From JAAEQG01 sp023133475 (GTDB lineage Bacteria > Planctomycetota > Phycisphaerae > UBA1845), in NCBI GenBank assembly GCA_030631415.1, contig DAOVLE010000004.1, forward strand, positions 1-52,608: a stretch of 52,608 nucleotides of DNA, given 5' to 3'. The notes beneath the pieces are model-generated. The model did no database searches. It had not been told where the DNA came from and was given only the letters and a program-made list of their open reading frames with translations. Made by a program: the position numbers and the translations under genes. Below, piece after piece: positions 34,371 through 43,881 of this stretch; the first letter of the stretch is position 1; each line of letters opens with the position of its first letter.

Positions 34371-35390
34371 TCAAGAGGTTGCGGGCACTCCTTCCACAAA
34401 ATCCGCCCAACTCCCCGAAGGCTGGTAAACCCCTTGAGCCGGGCTCGATTCACGCCCATTCAAACCTTCAGCGCTATCCAGCTTAACTCCGCAGAGATCG
34501 TCCATGCAATAAAGGGTATTTGCTGCGGGTGTTAACAGCAAGAAGTCCTCCGCCACTAGCTCACGCGCGACTACCACCAGGTGACCAACCCCCTGCTCGG
34601 TATCACCGTACACCATCAGTGTCAGCAATCTGCGCTTCAGGTCCATCCGCGATTCAAGCCAGCGAAGCCACCCTGCGGTCTGAACCTCCACCCCGATCCC
34701 CGCCGCCAACGGAAACCGCAGCGTGGGCTCGAACTTCTTCGATTCCAGCCCGGCGATCTTCTCGCCCCATTGCTCGACCAGATCGAACCAGACTTGCGGG
34801 TCCTGCACTTCGAGTCCAGCCTGGGCACCGGACATCCAATCACACAGCGGAATTTTGCGGGCCTGCTCCAGCCACGAATCGCCCTCGGTCTGGTCGTCGA
34901 TCCCGCTCAGGTTCACCTCGCGGTCACCGAAGTGGGTCTCAAACCGCCCAGGGGAATTGAGGAAGCGAGGAACCTCCTGCCGCAACGCCAACAGGTCACG
35001 AATCACCCGTGACGCAGCTCCTATATGGCTGCTCGTCGGCCCCTTCCAATCCTCTGACGGAACACCGGCGTAGAAGCAGATAGGGAAAGGCCGACCGCGC
35101 ATATCGCCCCCGTAATCCTGAATCGACGCGAAAACCGTCATCCCACTCTCGGGCAACCGCAGCACGCACGCCGCAAGAGGCAGACGCCCATGCCTCTGCA
35201 TATCGGCAGAGCGACGTTGCTGGTACATCTCGAAGCCTTTGAGAACCCAGTTGTTGAACTCAACCGACCACTCTTCGTCCGATCTCGAACGATAGTAGTC
35301 TGCATAGGTGGGCAGCTTCCCAAACCACCGGATTTGCGGGTCCGGTTTGGGTTTGGGAGGTTTTGATCTAAACAGGTCCGCCAGACCCAT
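34371..35390 (-). CDS. tagF: TagF-like T6SS regulator
   Basis: 339 residues. The N-terminal ~190 match the TagF domain: IRWFGKLPTYADYYR, FNNWVLKGFE, and the PLAACVLRLPESGMTVFASIQDYGGDMRGRPFPICFYAGVP block. In Pseudomonas and Agrobacterium TagF represses T6SS assembly after translation, often opposed by the PpkA/PppA threonine-phosphorylation pathway. Here there is no fused PppA phosphatase. The C-terminal ~150 residues are less conserved. GGAGG lies 8 bases before the ATG. It follows tssM, with a repeat between. Confidence 0.85.
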   Translation of the reverse strand: MGLADLFRSKPPKPKPDPQIRWFGKLPTYADYYRSRSDEEWSVEFNNWVLKGFEMYQQRRSADMQRHGRLPLAACVLRLPESGMTVFASIQDYGGDMRGRPFPICFYAGVPSEDWKGPTSSHIGAASRVIRDLLALRQEVPRFLNSPGRFETHFGDREVNLSGIDDQTEGDSWLEQARKIPLCDWMSGAQAGLEVQDPQVWFDLVEQWGEKIAGLESKKFEPTLRFPLAAGIGVEVQTAGWLRWLESRMDLKRRLLTLMVYGDTEQGVGHLVVVARELVAEDFLLLTPAANTLYCMDDLCGVKLDSAEGLNGRESSPAQGVYQPSGSWADFVEGVPATS

Positions 35391-35418
35391 GGTTAAACCC
35401 TCCGTGGGTGGTGGATGG

Positions 35419-35596
35419 CGGGTGGCCCAGGGCTTTAGCCCTGGGGGACGCGAATCATGTCAGGCGGGTGGCTCAGGGCTTTAGCCCTCTGGGGACACGA
35501 ATCGAGTCAGGCATTCGTGTCCCCCCACCGCTAAAGCGATGGGCCACCCACCTAACTTCTTATTCTATTCAACTCTGCGTCTCTGCGTCTCTGCGT
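35419..35596. repeat. Dispersed inverted repeat plus 8-bp tandem repeat between tssM and tagF
   Basis: One and a half copies of the 'GGCCCAT/CTAAAG' element occupy 35419-35550, with GGGCTTTAGCCC palindromes. CTCTGCGT repeated three times follows at 35573-35596. No gene is seen. Confidence 0.8.
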
Positions 35597-35612
35597 TCGT
35601 GAATTATTCGGG

Positions 35613-38600
35613 CTAATCACTCTTCTCCAGCTTGCGGATCGGCTTGGGCATCGGGCGCTCCAGTTCAAAGCGCAGGCTCAAGCCGACTTTGCTCTTGTCG
35701 GGCGGCACATACGCATTGGTCTTGCCTTTGAACTCCTCGCGCAAATCGAAAACGTGCGTCGTCACCCAAACCGCCCCGTCCGACGTGATCCGCCGACCGT
35801 AATGGTCCAGGTACGCACAGATGCCCAACTCCGAGTATTCACCCAGCACCTTCGTCAGGCTCGGATACTTGCGCCCGCTGTCCCCGCGCGGCTCCCGACC
35901 ATCAGCCAGACGCACACGCAACTCGCGGTCACCGGCCGGCGGGTCCCACTTCCACTTCGCCTCCACCGAGCCCAGTGCCACGATCTCCTCCCGTAGCGTC
36001 GGAACCCGCAGCACTCCTTCCTTGAACTGCCCGTCATCCTGCTTGATGTCCAGCCCCAGGTCCATCTCGACGGCGCCGTAGTAGTATTGGGCGGTATCCT
36101 GCACCTCACCCGCCTTGCCAGAGTTCTCCTCTTCCAGCGGGTCCATGAAACGCACTTTCAGCGGAAGCTTCTCGGCGCTGCCTCGGTCTTTGATCCCCAG
36201 GAACAAGTACCAATCCTTGCAGGTCTCGTAGAATTCGTGGCGAGCTTTCCAGTGCTCGTCGTCTTGAGCCAGCCCTTCCTCCAATGCCGAAAACGCCTGC
36301 TGGGCACGAACCACTTCACTCACAAAACTCTTGAACTTGCCAAACTCCACGGTCCGGCTTGCCGTCAGCCTCTCATCCTCGGCGGCGCGGTAAGGCCAAC
36401 CTTCACGCGGCTCTTCGTGCTGAAAATACCGATCCTGGATACTCCACAGGATGTTGGTCAACTCGATGCTGAGCAGCTTTTGAGCGTGCTTCTCGAATTC
36501 CACGAATTGCCCGGTCAGCTTCTCGTCACCCAGGCGGGCTTTTCGCCGAAGCTGATCCAACCCACCCCACGGGATGCCCTCGGAGGTGCCCTTGGATGTC
36601 TTCTTGTCGAACTTGCGGGGCAGGGTCGCATTGGCGGCGATGCCTTTGGCCAGGCCTTTCCACTGCTGCTCGAATGCCCACGCCATCTGTTCCCAGGGGG
36701 CAAGATTGCCTCGCCGCATATCCTGGAAATCGCTCGCCGCCAACACGGTGTCATCCACAAACGCGCCCAACTGGGCCGGCCATTTGTCGCCGATCGCCGA
36801 TTTCATCGCCGCAGCAATCTCGCGCCACTGGGACTGGCTCATGTCGATCTCGCTGTGCCACTCGTTCGCTTCGCCCATCGAGTACGACCAGAACGGCAGA
36901 CTGGCCAGCACCTCGGTCAGCGCCGGGCGCAACTCGTCGGCGGTCTTGTTCACCGGGCTCCGCCCACCACCGCCGGCCGGGCCCAGCACCTTGCAGAGCT
37001 TTTCCCAACTGTCGGCCTGATCGACCAGCCCGGTGATCTCCACCAGCTTCATGTCCCCGTAAGCCCCGGACCATGCCTCAACATAGGTTGACATATAGCT
37101 TTGTGCAGCCGTGCGGGCCAGGCCCGTGCACGCTTCATTGAGCGGCTTATCGTCCTCGTGGCTGCTGAGGTAGTAGTTGCTGTTGAAGTCATGGAGGTTG
37201 TACAGCAGTGCGCAGTATTCCCTCGCCCGGTCCAGGAGGAACCCCGGGGTCGCGCACTTGGGAATGATCCCGTCCGCTTGCAGCACTGCGGTCGATTCCG
37301 GCGTGCTCGCAGGTCTTCGCTCACGCGAGTCGCCCTGTCCCCACCGGGCACGCCTGCTCTTCCGCTTGCGAGTGGTGTCTTTGGCCGGTTTTCGCGAAGC
37401 GGGTTCGCGGCGCTTGCGAGTCTCATCGCTCTCTACCCGTGGAATGGGAATCCGATACTGCGACTTGACCGTATCAAACCGGTCTCGGCTGGGGATGACT
37501 TCCGCGAGCCCCCAATGCCCCACATGCTCGAGGCTTTGCTTGACAGACAGCAGCAACTGCCGCCCTTGGACCCGGGCAACTTCCCGATCATACGCGCTAT
37601 GCAACTGGGCAAGTTTCCCCGGTTGCCAGAAGGGGTCCACCCCCTTCATGGCGTCGGTTGCATCCTGGCTATCTTCCACTTCATCGATGCGGTCGAAGAT
37701 AGCGTACATATCATCGTTCCACTGGCTGGGGACGCCCAGATCGCCTTTCAGGTCGAGGTTCAACTCCTGCAAGGTGTCGTTCAGCTTGCCGAGGATTCCT
37801 TGTACCTGAGTCACCTGGCCGGAGGCCTGCAGGACGTCACGGTCTACGGATTCTTCCGGTTGTTTCTCGAAGTCGAGGATTTGCGGGTAGTGCTTGTATA
37901 CTTCCTTTATATACTTGCTTAGTTCCCCCAGATATTTCTCTTTGTATGTGTGGTCGACCAGCTTCGCGTTTTCCAGGTTTGCCCAGAGGATGCGGTCCAG
38001 CCCTGCCAGACGCTCGTCACCCTCGCCCGTGCACAATGCGCGGACCTGCCGGGCCACCGCATCATCTTGCGGGCCGCCGCAGACCGCGTAGGCTTCGTTG
38101 AGCCGGCCCTGATACCCAACCCACACACTGCGCTGTTCCTCGATAGCCTCCGCCAGCGACGGAATCCGCGACGGGGCATCCGGATCCCCCATCTTCCATT
38201 TGAGGGCACTGACAGCGGTGGTGAACGACTCGTAATCAAGATTGAACTGCTCGCGGAACTTCTGCCATTGTTCCAGCGTGTCACGCTCCGCCGAAGCCGT
38301 CGTCAGCATGTTCGAGTAGCGATCCTCGACACTCTTGCACGCCGCGTGGATGCGCATCCACTCGCTGATCGTCTCGTTCGGATTGGACTCGCTAAGCTCC
38401 GCGTAGCCCTTCAAATAATCGTGGGCGGTGCGCATGGCCAGCGGGATCGTCTTAAGAGCGCTGACCGCCTCGGACTCCATCAAGCGGGCGGGGTTGGGAC
38501 AACTCTCTTCATCGCGCAGCACGTTGAAGTACACCGACGCCTGGGCGAAGAACGCCTCTTCCCGCTCGATCACCCCACAGAGCTTCTGGAAATTCTCGAA

Positions 38601-40397
38601 CGTCAGGTATTCGGGGGTGTCATCCGCCTTCATGCAACCGTACCAGGCGATGTACTGTTCCAGCGCATCGAGATAGTGCTGGGCTTTGTCACGCACCTCT
38701 TGGGTTTGGCCTGGGTTGCCCAGCCTTTCGGTGCGCAACGCCTTGCTTATGTCCACCAACGCCTCGCGGAGCAGGTGCTCCTCGAACAGACCAGCCTGAA
38801 TGATCGTGATGTTTCTCTTTGGCGCATCAGCCCCAACCCCCAGAGAGAGCATCCTGGCCCAGAGCATGCCCCGTTCGAGATTACGGACGTCGGTGGTAAG
38901 GGCTCCTGCCAGTTGCAATGCCTGTTCCGAGGTCCGCTCGTCCTGTGGGCTGGCCAGCTTGGCATCGGCACGTGGTATGTCGATGTAGGCGTGGAACTTG
39001 TACCAGCTCAGCACCATCGCCCCCATCAGCACCACGAAGATCAACGGGCTGCCCCACTTGACCAGCTTGGTCAGCTTGCGGTTGCGGACCAGTTGTTTCT
39101 CGTTGCGGAACACCAGCCCCTTCTCGGGGAACACCTTGTCGAAGAACAGGTCGCGGATAAACAGCGGGCGTTTGTTGGGATACAGATCGTCCAGCGGGGC
39201 GAATTGGCCGGCGGCTTCAGCCCCCAGTCGTTCGGTCAGGTGCTTGAGGATCAGCGCCCCTTCCTGGGTGGCGCTGGTGAGGTAGACACCACGGAAGATC
39301 AGGTTCTTGATCGCCCGCGGGTTCTTGACCAGCGGGAACAGCGTGCGGATATAGGTCTGCAACGGGGCAAACAACTGCCGAAACTCGCCGGGGAAACTAT
39401 ATGCCAGCCCCAGGTCGATCTCGTCGGCTTCATCCTGCATTCGGCGCAAACGCAATTCGTCAAGACGCCGGTAGAGACCGTCGAAGTCCAGGCTGAACTG
39501 CTCGGGGTCATACAATTCGTTGAAGTCACCCGGCTTCGACCAGCCCACGATCTGGTTTTTGATACGGATGTCGCGTTCCGCCCGGTCGAACAACTGCATG
39601 AACCCCAGAATCTTGTCGCATTTGGTCACCACCAGATACGTCGCAAAGGTCACACCCAGTTTGCTCTGCAAGTCCCGAAGACGCTCCAGCATGGTGTTGG
39701 CGTCCTGCTCGACCTTCTCCGCCGGGTCCGCCAGCAGGTGCTCAGCCGACACACATGCCAACACCGCGTTGATTGGAAAACCCTTGCGACCCCTAACGAT
39801 CGTGCCTAGAAACGCCTCCCACTCGCGGCGGTCCTCGTCTTCCTGTGGGTTGCACAATCGGCCGGCCATATCGACGAAAATCGCGTCTTCGCTGAACCAC
39901 CAGTTGTAGTTCAGCGTGCCGAGTTGATAGCCTTCCGGGCGGCCCATCGAGAACTGCAATCCGCCCTTTTCGATAAGCCGCGTTTTGCCGCAACCCGAGT
40001 CGCCGATCACCACGTACCAGGGCAGATCATAGATATTGATCCCGCCCTTTTTCATATCGCGGATGGCGGTAAAGAACTTTTCGTTGTTGGCTTTGATTGC
40101 CGCCCCGACGTCCATCGAGACGCGCCCGCCCTCGGCATCGGCAGCCAAATCCGCCGCCATCCTTTTGCTGCGTTTCTTCTTGCCCCGCCCGAATATCTTG
40201 GCCAGGATAAACCCCAACAAGCAGATGACCAAAACCACCCCGCCCACGAGCAGGATGATCATGAACATGGACATGCCGGGGAAGATGTATCTCTTTAGTA
40301 TGTAGATCGCTCCCAGGGGGGTGCCCAACCCCGCCATGGCAATCAACATACGAACCTCCGGGGGGAGGCTTTTGAACAATGAGATCAGCTTCTTCAC
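35613..40397 (-). CDS. tssM: TssM (IcmF family), inner-membrane T6SS core protein
   Basis: 1,594 residues, longer than typical TssM (about 1,100-1,300). Two membrane helices lie at about 16-34 and 42-68, and a cytoplasmic NTPase-like domain has Walker A GDSGCGKT near 131-138 and VDMAG. A third membrane helix is near 450, followed by a large periplasmic part and a C-terminal beta domain. TssM spans the envelope with TssL and TssJ and docks the baseplate. A Lys/Arg-rich stretch near 990-1040 (DETRKRREPASRK, RKRKSRRARWG) looks like an insertion in the periplasmic part. The start is GTG (residues KKLISLF follow) with GAGGT about 10 bases upstream. Confidence 0.94.
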   Translation of the reverse strand: MKKLISLFKSLPPEVRMLIAMAGLGTPLGAIYILKRYIFPGMSMFMIILLVGGVVLVICLLGFILAKIFGRGKKKRSKRMAADLAADAEGGRVSMDVGAAIKANNEKFFTAIRDMKKGGINIYDLPWYVVIGDSGCGKTRLIEKGGLQFSMGRPEGYQLGTLNYNWWFSEDAIFVDMAGRLCNPQEDEDRREWEAFLGTIVRGRKGFPINAVLACVSAEHLLADPAEKVEQDANTMLERLRDLQSKLGVTFATYLVVTKCDKILGFMQLFDRAERDIRIKNQIVGWSKPGDFNELYDPEQFSLDFDGLYRRLDELRLRRMQDEADEIDLGLAYSFPGEFRQLFAPLQTYIRTLFPLVKNPRAIKNLIFRGVYLTSATQEGALILKHLTERLGAEAAGQFAPLDDLYPNKRPLFIRDLFFDKVFPEKGLVFRNEKQLVRNRKLTKLVKWGSPLIFVVLMGAMVLSWYKFHAYIDIPRADAKLASPQDERTSEQALQLAGALTTDVRNLERGMLWARMLSLGVGADAPKRNITIIQAGLFEEHLLREALVDISKALRTERLGNPGQTQEVRDKAQHYLDALEQYIAWYGCMKADDTPEYLTFENFQKLCGVIEREEAFFAQASVYFNVLRDEESCPNPARLMESEAVSALKTIPLAMRTAHDYLKGYAELSESNPNETISEWMRIHAACKSVEDRYSNMLTTASAERDTLEQWQKFREQFNLDYESFTTAVSALKWKMGDPDAPSRIPSLAEAIEEQRSVWVGYQGRLNEAYAVCGGPQDDAVARQVRALCTGEGDERLAGLDRILWANLENAKLVDHTYKEKYLGELSKYIKEVYKHYPQILDFEKQPEESVDRDVLQASGQVTQVQGILGKLNDTLQELNLDLKGDLGVPSQWNDDMYAIFDRIDEVEDSQDATDAMKGVDPFWQPGKLAQLHSAYDREVARVQGRQLLLSVKQSLEHVGHWGLAEVIPSRDRFDTVKSQYRIPIPRVESDETRKRREPASRKPAKDTTRKRKSRRARWGQGDSRERRPASTPESTAVLQADGIIPKCATPGFLLDRAREYCALLYNLHDFNSNYYLSSHEDDKPLNEACTGLARTAAQSYMSTYVEAWSGAYGDMKLVEITGLVDQADSWEKLCKVLGPAGGGGRSPVNKTADELRPALTEVLASLPFWSYSMGEANEWHSEIDMSQSQWREIAAAMKSAIGDKWPAQLGAFVDDTVLAASDFQDMRRGNLAPWEQMAWAFEQQWKGLAKGIAANATLPRKFDKKTSKGTSEGIPWGGLDQLRRKARLGDEKLTGQFVEFEKHAQKLLSIELTNILWSIQDRYFQHEEPREGWPYRAAEDERLTASRTVEFGKFKSFVSEVVRAQQAFSALEEGLAQDDEHWKARHEFYETCKDWYLFLGIKDRGSAEKLPLKVRFMDPLEEENSGKAGEVQDTAQYYYGAVEMDLGLDIKQDDGQFKEGVLRVPTLREEIVALGSVEAKWKWDPPAGDRELRVRLADGREPRGDSGRKYPSLTKVLGEYSELGICAYLDHYGRRITSDGAVWVTTHVFDLREEFKGKTNAYVPPDKSKVGLSLRFELERPMPKPIRKLEKSD

Positions 40398-40444
40398 GGT
40401 TTACAACACCTCGGGCCCCAGGCAATCGGAGCCTCACAAATCAA

Positions 40445-40616
<172 letters not shown>

Positions 40617-40633
<17 letters not shown>

Positions 40634-41408
40634 AGACTGCTCCGACGGACTCCTGGTCCCAGCGGGCTTTCCACGTCTGGGCGGACTGCTCGATATCCTC
40701 GACCGCTTTTCCCCACGCCAACCGGAAGCTCACCAGCGCCCCACCCACGATCATGCAAAAGATCATCAGCACCACTGTCAGGCTTAGGCCCAGGTTATAA
40801 TTTACCTTGATCTCCTGGTTATGCTGATAGGCGTCGGGGAACATCTCCTTGGCCCGCGTAGCGGCAAAGGCCGGCAGGCGGGTGTACAAACGCCGCGTGT
40901 AGTCCGCCAACTCCTGCGGGCGATCGTGATAGCCACCCTTGAACCCCAAACGCAAACAAACAAAGTAAAGGCTCAACAACTCCGCCAACTCGTCCTTATC
41001 CCGGCGGTCCCGGCGCTCCGCCAACTCATACTCACGCTGAACCTCGTCGCAATCCCGGAAGAAGTCGTCCCCACCCAACGCCTGGGCATGATCGAGCACG
41101 TGTGGATCAGTCTCGAACGGGCGGTCGAACCAGTAGTCGCGCCCTTCCCAGTCCATGTTGATCATCTTGTAGTCGAGGAGGTAGACCATCATCGCCTTGA
41201 CCCGCTCGTGCCAGAGTTTCTCGGCTGCCGGGTCCTCACGGGTCAGGTCCTCCGCATCGCGTAAGGCTGTCAACGCCTCGTAACGGGCCTGCTCCGGCGA
41301 CGGGAGCGTGCCGTGCTTGACCTGCCGCACGAAGTTGGTCAAAAACTCGAACACAGGCCAACACGACGCGGTCAGCTTAAGTGATGATGGCTCGCTGCTG
41401 TCGTTCAT
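40617..41408 (-). CDS. tssL: TssL (DotU family), inner-membrane T6SS protein
   Basis: 263 residues. The cytoplasmic DotU domain (PVFEFLTNFVRQVK, LLDYKMINMDWEGRDYWFDRPFETDPH, LAELLSLYFVCLRLGFKGGY) is followed by one C-terminal membrane helix near 205-228 (LSLTVVLMIFCMIVGGALV). There is no peptidoglycan-binding domain, so anchoring to the wall must come from another protein. Its ATG overlaps the tssK stop by 4 bases. The last codons lie in a heptad repeat. Confidence 0.93.
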
Positions 41409-42823
41409 GAGCGCTCCTTCAGTACAACGAACAATGCCGGCTGGAACTTCTCAAACGCCTCCACGTAAGCCTCCTGGATGCCCACGCGGATGCCCCGCTC
41501 CTGCTCGCATTCCCGCCAGTAGTCGGTCCGGTCCGCCCCGATTGTCTTGTTTACCTTGAAATAGTGCAAGTCCTGCCGGCGCGGCAGTGTGCCGGCGGGC
41601 ACCGACTTGACCTCCAGACGCAACCCCTGAACCGCCGTCGCGATGATCCGCGGCGCACGCGTGGGAGAAGCCAGCTTGAACTTCAACCGGTTGTAGATGT
41701 AACGCTCCAACTCGCCGATGTCCATCTCCTCCGACCGCAACCCCACGAACATCTCCAGGTTCTCGTCGATCCACCGGCGATCCAACTCGATCTCCAGACC
41801 CTGGCGACCGCGCCCGTCCTTCTTCCGCGTGAAAGGCCGCTCGGCATACGCCATCGGGCGCATGGCCTCCAGCAGCACGTTAAGCCGCGTCCGCACCCGC
41901 TCGAAGCTCTCACCCGGGCGATCGTGGTTGTAAACCGGGATCGCCGTGGGAACCAGGTCCTCATGAAAGACCGAAAGATGCCCGATCAAACGCGACAGCG
42001 ACACGAAGGCATCATAAGGATGCAGCACCGGGCACTGCAACAACGCCTTGAGATGACCTCGGGCCTCGTTGAGAACGTGCAGCTTGAGCAGGTGCTCGGT
42101 ATTGGCTGCCACCCCGTCGGTGAACAACATGCGATGCTCGCGGGCTTCGCGGGCCAATATGTCGTCCTTGGCTTCGACCTGGTCAGCCAGAGAACGAATC
42201 AGGGCGCTAAGCCCGGCGTCCGCCTGGATCGCCAGCAATGGGCCTGCCCCCAAAGCATCCAACTCCGGAATCGCCCCGGGGCGATCCGTCCGGCATACCG
42301 TCCCCACCCGCACGATCTCATAGCCGGTCATGTCCTCACCCTCGGTGAAGAGACGGGCACGCAAGCGGCGCACGTACACCATTTGGGGGTTTTCCCCGGT
42401 GTTCTCGTCGCGCCGCATAATCAATTCCGGCTCATACCGCGGAGTGCCTTCAACCTGTTCGGGGTTCTCCAGCGGCACTGAGTTCGGGCGTACGTCCTGC
42501 ATCTGGGGGACCCCCAGGTAGACATCCAGCCGCCCTTGCGCCGTCTCGAACGCACCTTGAAAGTTCAGCGGCGGCACATCGGCGTTCTCCGGAATGCGCA
42601 CCCAGCTCCCGTCTTTGAGCCGCACGACGCAATTGTCCAGCCGCAGGGTAAAGTTCTCGAGCGGTTCCGGGGCGACCTCCAGCTCGATAAACCCCCAGGC
42701 AAACGGGCGGATCGAATCCAGCCCGGTGCGCACGATATTCTCCATCCACCGCTGGCCTGCTTGCAGATGGTGGGGACGGAGGAACATCCCCTCCGACCAG
42801 TGAACTTCCGTCCAAAAGCTCAT
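41405..42823 (-). CDS. tssK: TssK, baseplate-to-membrane adaptor
   Basis: 472 residues of usual TssK length. The N-terminus VHWSEGMFLRPHHLQAGQRWMENIV is diagnostic. Other TssK blocks are the FIELEVAPEPLENFTLRLDNCVVRLKDGSWV region and the C-terminal LHYFKVNKT plus WRECEQERGIRV. TssK trimers connect the TssEFG wedge to TssL/TssM. GAGG lies 7 bases before the ATG. It overlaps tssL by 4 bases. Confidence 0.96.
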   Translation of the reverse strand: MSFWTEVHWSEGMFLRPHHLQAGQRWMENIVRTGLDSIRPFAWGFIELEVAPEPLENFTLRLDNCVVRLKDGSWVRIPENADVPPLNFQGAFETAQGRLDVYLGVPQMQDVRPNSVPLENPEQVEGTPRYEPELIMRRDENTGENPQMVYVRRLRARLFTEGEDMTGYEIVRVGTVCRTDRPGAIPELDALGAGPLLAIQADAGLSALIRSLADQVEAKDDILAREAREHRMLFTDGVAANTEHLLKLHVLNEARGHLKALLQCPVLHPYDAFVSLSRLIGHLSVFHEDLVPTAIPVYNHDRPGESFERVRTRLNVLLEAMRPMAYAERPFTRKKDGRGRQGLEIELDRRWIDENLEMFVGLRSEEMDIGELERYIYNRLKFKLASPTRAPRIIATAVQGLRLEVKSVPAGTLPRRQDLHYFKVNKTIGADRTDYWRECEQERGIRVGIQEAYVEAFEKFQPALFVVLKERS

Positions 42824-42850
42824 TATTTTCCCTCAAACTCCAAACGCTCT

Positions 42851-42960
42851 GTAGGGCGGGTTCCACCCGCCGTTCAGTCCAAAGTCCAAAGTCCAAAGTC
42901 CAAGGTCCATAGTCCGGTTGGTTTCTGACTTTGGACTTTGGACTAGGGACTTTGGACTTA
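42851..42960. repeat. Hairpin repeat and inverted AGTCCAA / TTTGGAC heptads
   Basis: A GTAGGG-family hairpin (GGCGGGT-TCC-ACCCGCC, 42855-42871) is followed by AGTCCAA four times with two decayed units (42876-42917). Then TTTGGAC-type units run on the opposite sense (about 42928-42960). The two arrays are complementary and could form a long stem between the tssJ-like and tssK genes. Confidence 0.85.
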
Positions 42961-42970
42961 TCAACCGGTG

Positions 42971-43681
42971 CTATTCCTCAGCTTTTTCACCCTTGCCGTG
43001 CAGTTTGCGCACGCATTTCTTCTCATCGATTTTTATGTATTGCCCGTAGTGCTCCGGGTAGGCGCTCTCATCCACGCCGATTTCGCAAACCAGTTCGTGC
43101 GTGTAGGCACCGGGTGGATGGAACCTGGCTGGCGGCACCGCCATCACCTTTCCCTCACGGTCGATGAACTTCGCAAAAACGTAAATCACCGACAGGTCAT
43201 TGTGCAACGGCCCCTTGAAGGAGAACTTCGCTGTCACCGTATCCTTCCGGTCCACCACCTTGCCGCGCAACCGCACCCCCACGTGCGTCCCATAATCTTC
43301 CTTACGGTCGGTAAGCGTAAAAACTTGATCCTTAGGCAAGTAAAATCGGTCGCCCCGGCCTTCCCAATCCTTATCTTTTTTGTCGCCGGAAATAGGGCGT
43401 CGCCTGAACCACTCCTCCGCCGTAATACCCGAATCAGGTTTAAGTCTGTCATTCTCCTCGCGTTTCAGGTCGTTGGGCGTAACGCAGACGATATTGACTT
43501 CAAGCGGCTCGCCGCGATCGGACCGGGTGAACATGGCGGTATTGATATGGTCCGCCTGCTCGATGGTCAGCACCCGCGAGCAACCCGGGGTCACCGCCCC
43601 GGCAATTGCAACTATAAGCCCAACAAAAAGATACCTCGACCAAGACCCGCCTTCGCCGCGCATCCTGCACTCTTGATTCAT
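42971..43681 (-). CDS. tssJ: TssJ-like outer-membrane lipoprotein candidate
   Basis: 236 residues. An N-terminal hydrophobic segment (YLFVGLIVAIAGAV) ends in TPGC at Cys34, a loose lipobox. The body is beta-rich, with EEWFRRRP, FYLPKDQVFTL, GTHVGVRLRGKVVDR and PPGAYTHELVCEIGV. TssJ lipoproteins hold the TssLM complex to the outer membrane. This one occupies the expected position just upstream of tssK, but similarity to classical TssJ is weak by eye. The ATG at 43681 has AAGGA 8 bases upstream. ATGs at 43729 and 43663 are alternatives. Confidence 0.65.
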   Translation of the reverse strand: MNQECRMRGEGGSWSRYLFVGLIVAIAGAVTPGCSRVLTIEQADHINTAMFTRSDRGEPLEVNIVCVTPNDLKREENDRLKPDSGITAEEWFRRRPISGDKKDKDWEGRGDRFYLPKDQVFTLTDRKEDYGTHVGVRLRGKVVDRKDTVTAKFSFKGPLHNDLSVIYVFAKFIDREGKVMAVPPARFHPPGAYTHELVCEIGVDESAYPEHYGQYIKIDEKKCVRKLHGKGEKAEE

Positions 43682-43881
43682 CTTTTTAATCCTTGCCGTT
43701 TTCTCGGTTTTTCGCGTTCCATTTTTCACGCTTCACGCTCCCCGTTGGGGAGCCGCTAAACGCCACGGACTCGTCGCCGCTAAACGCTACGGACTCGTCG
43801 CCGCTGAATACCCCGGTACCGTTGCGAACACCAACATTTTCCATTTTCCATTTTCCATTTCTTCGCGGTTGCTCATCCTGG
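43682..43881. repeat. 24-bp direct repeats and CATTTTC heptads
   Basis: Two near-identical 24-bp units (43752-43775 and 43776-43799, starting GCCGCTAAACGC) and a decaying third are followed by CATTTTC three times and CATTTCT (43835-43862). No gene is seen in the 200 bases between the coiled-coil and TssJ-like genes. Confidence 0.8.

Noticed and set aside
37950..39809. Long plus-strand frame opposite tssM
   Set aside because: Same reason: a by-product of high GC at third positions of tssM.
43752..43811. Possible CRISPR array from 24-bp repeats
   Set aside because: The units are directly adjacent with no spacers, only two are complete, and no cas gene is present.
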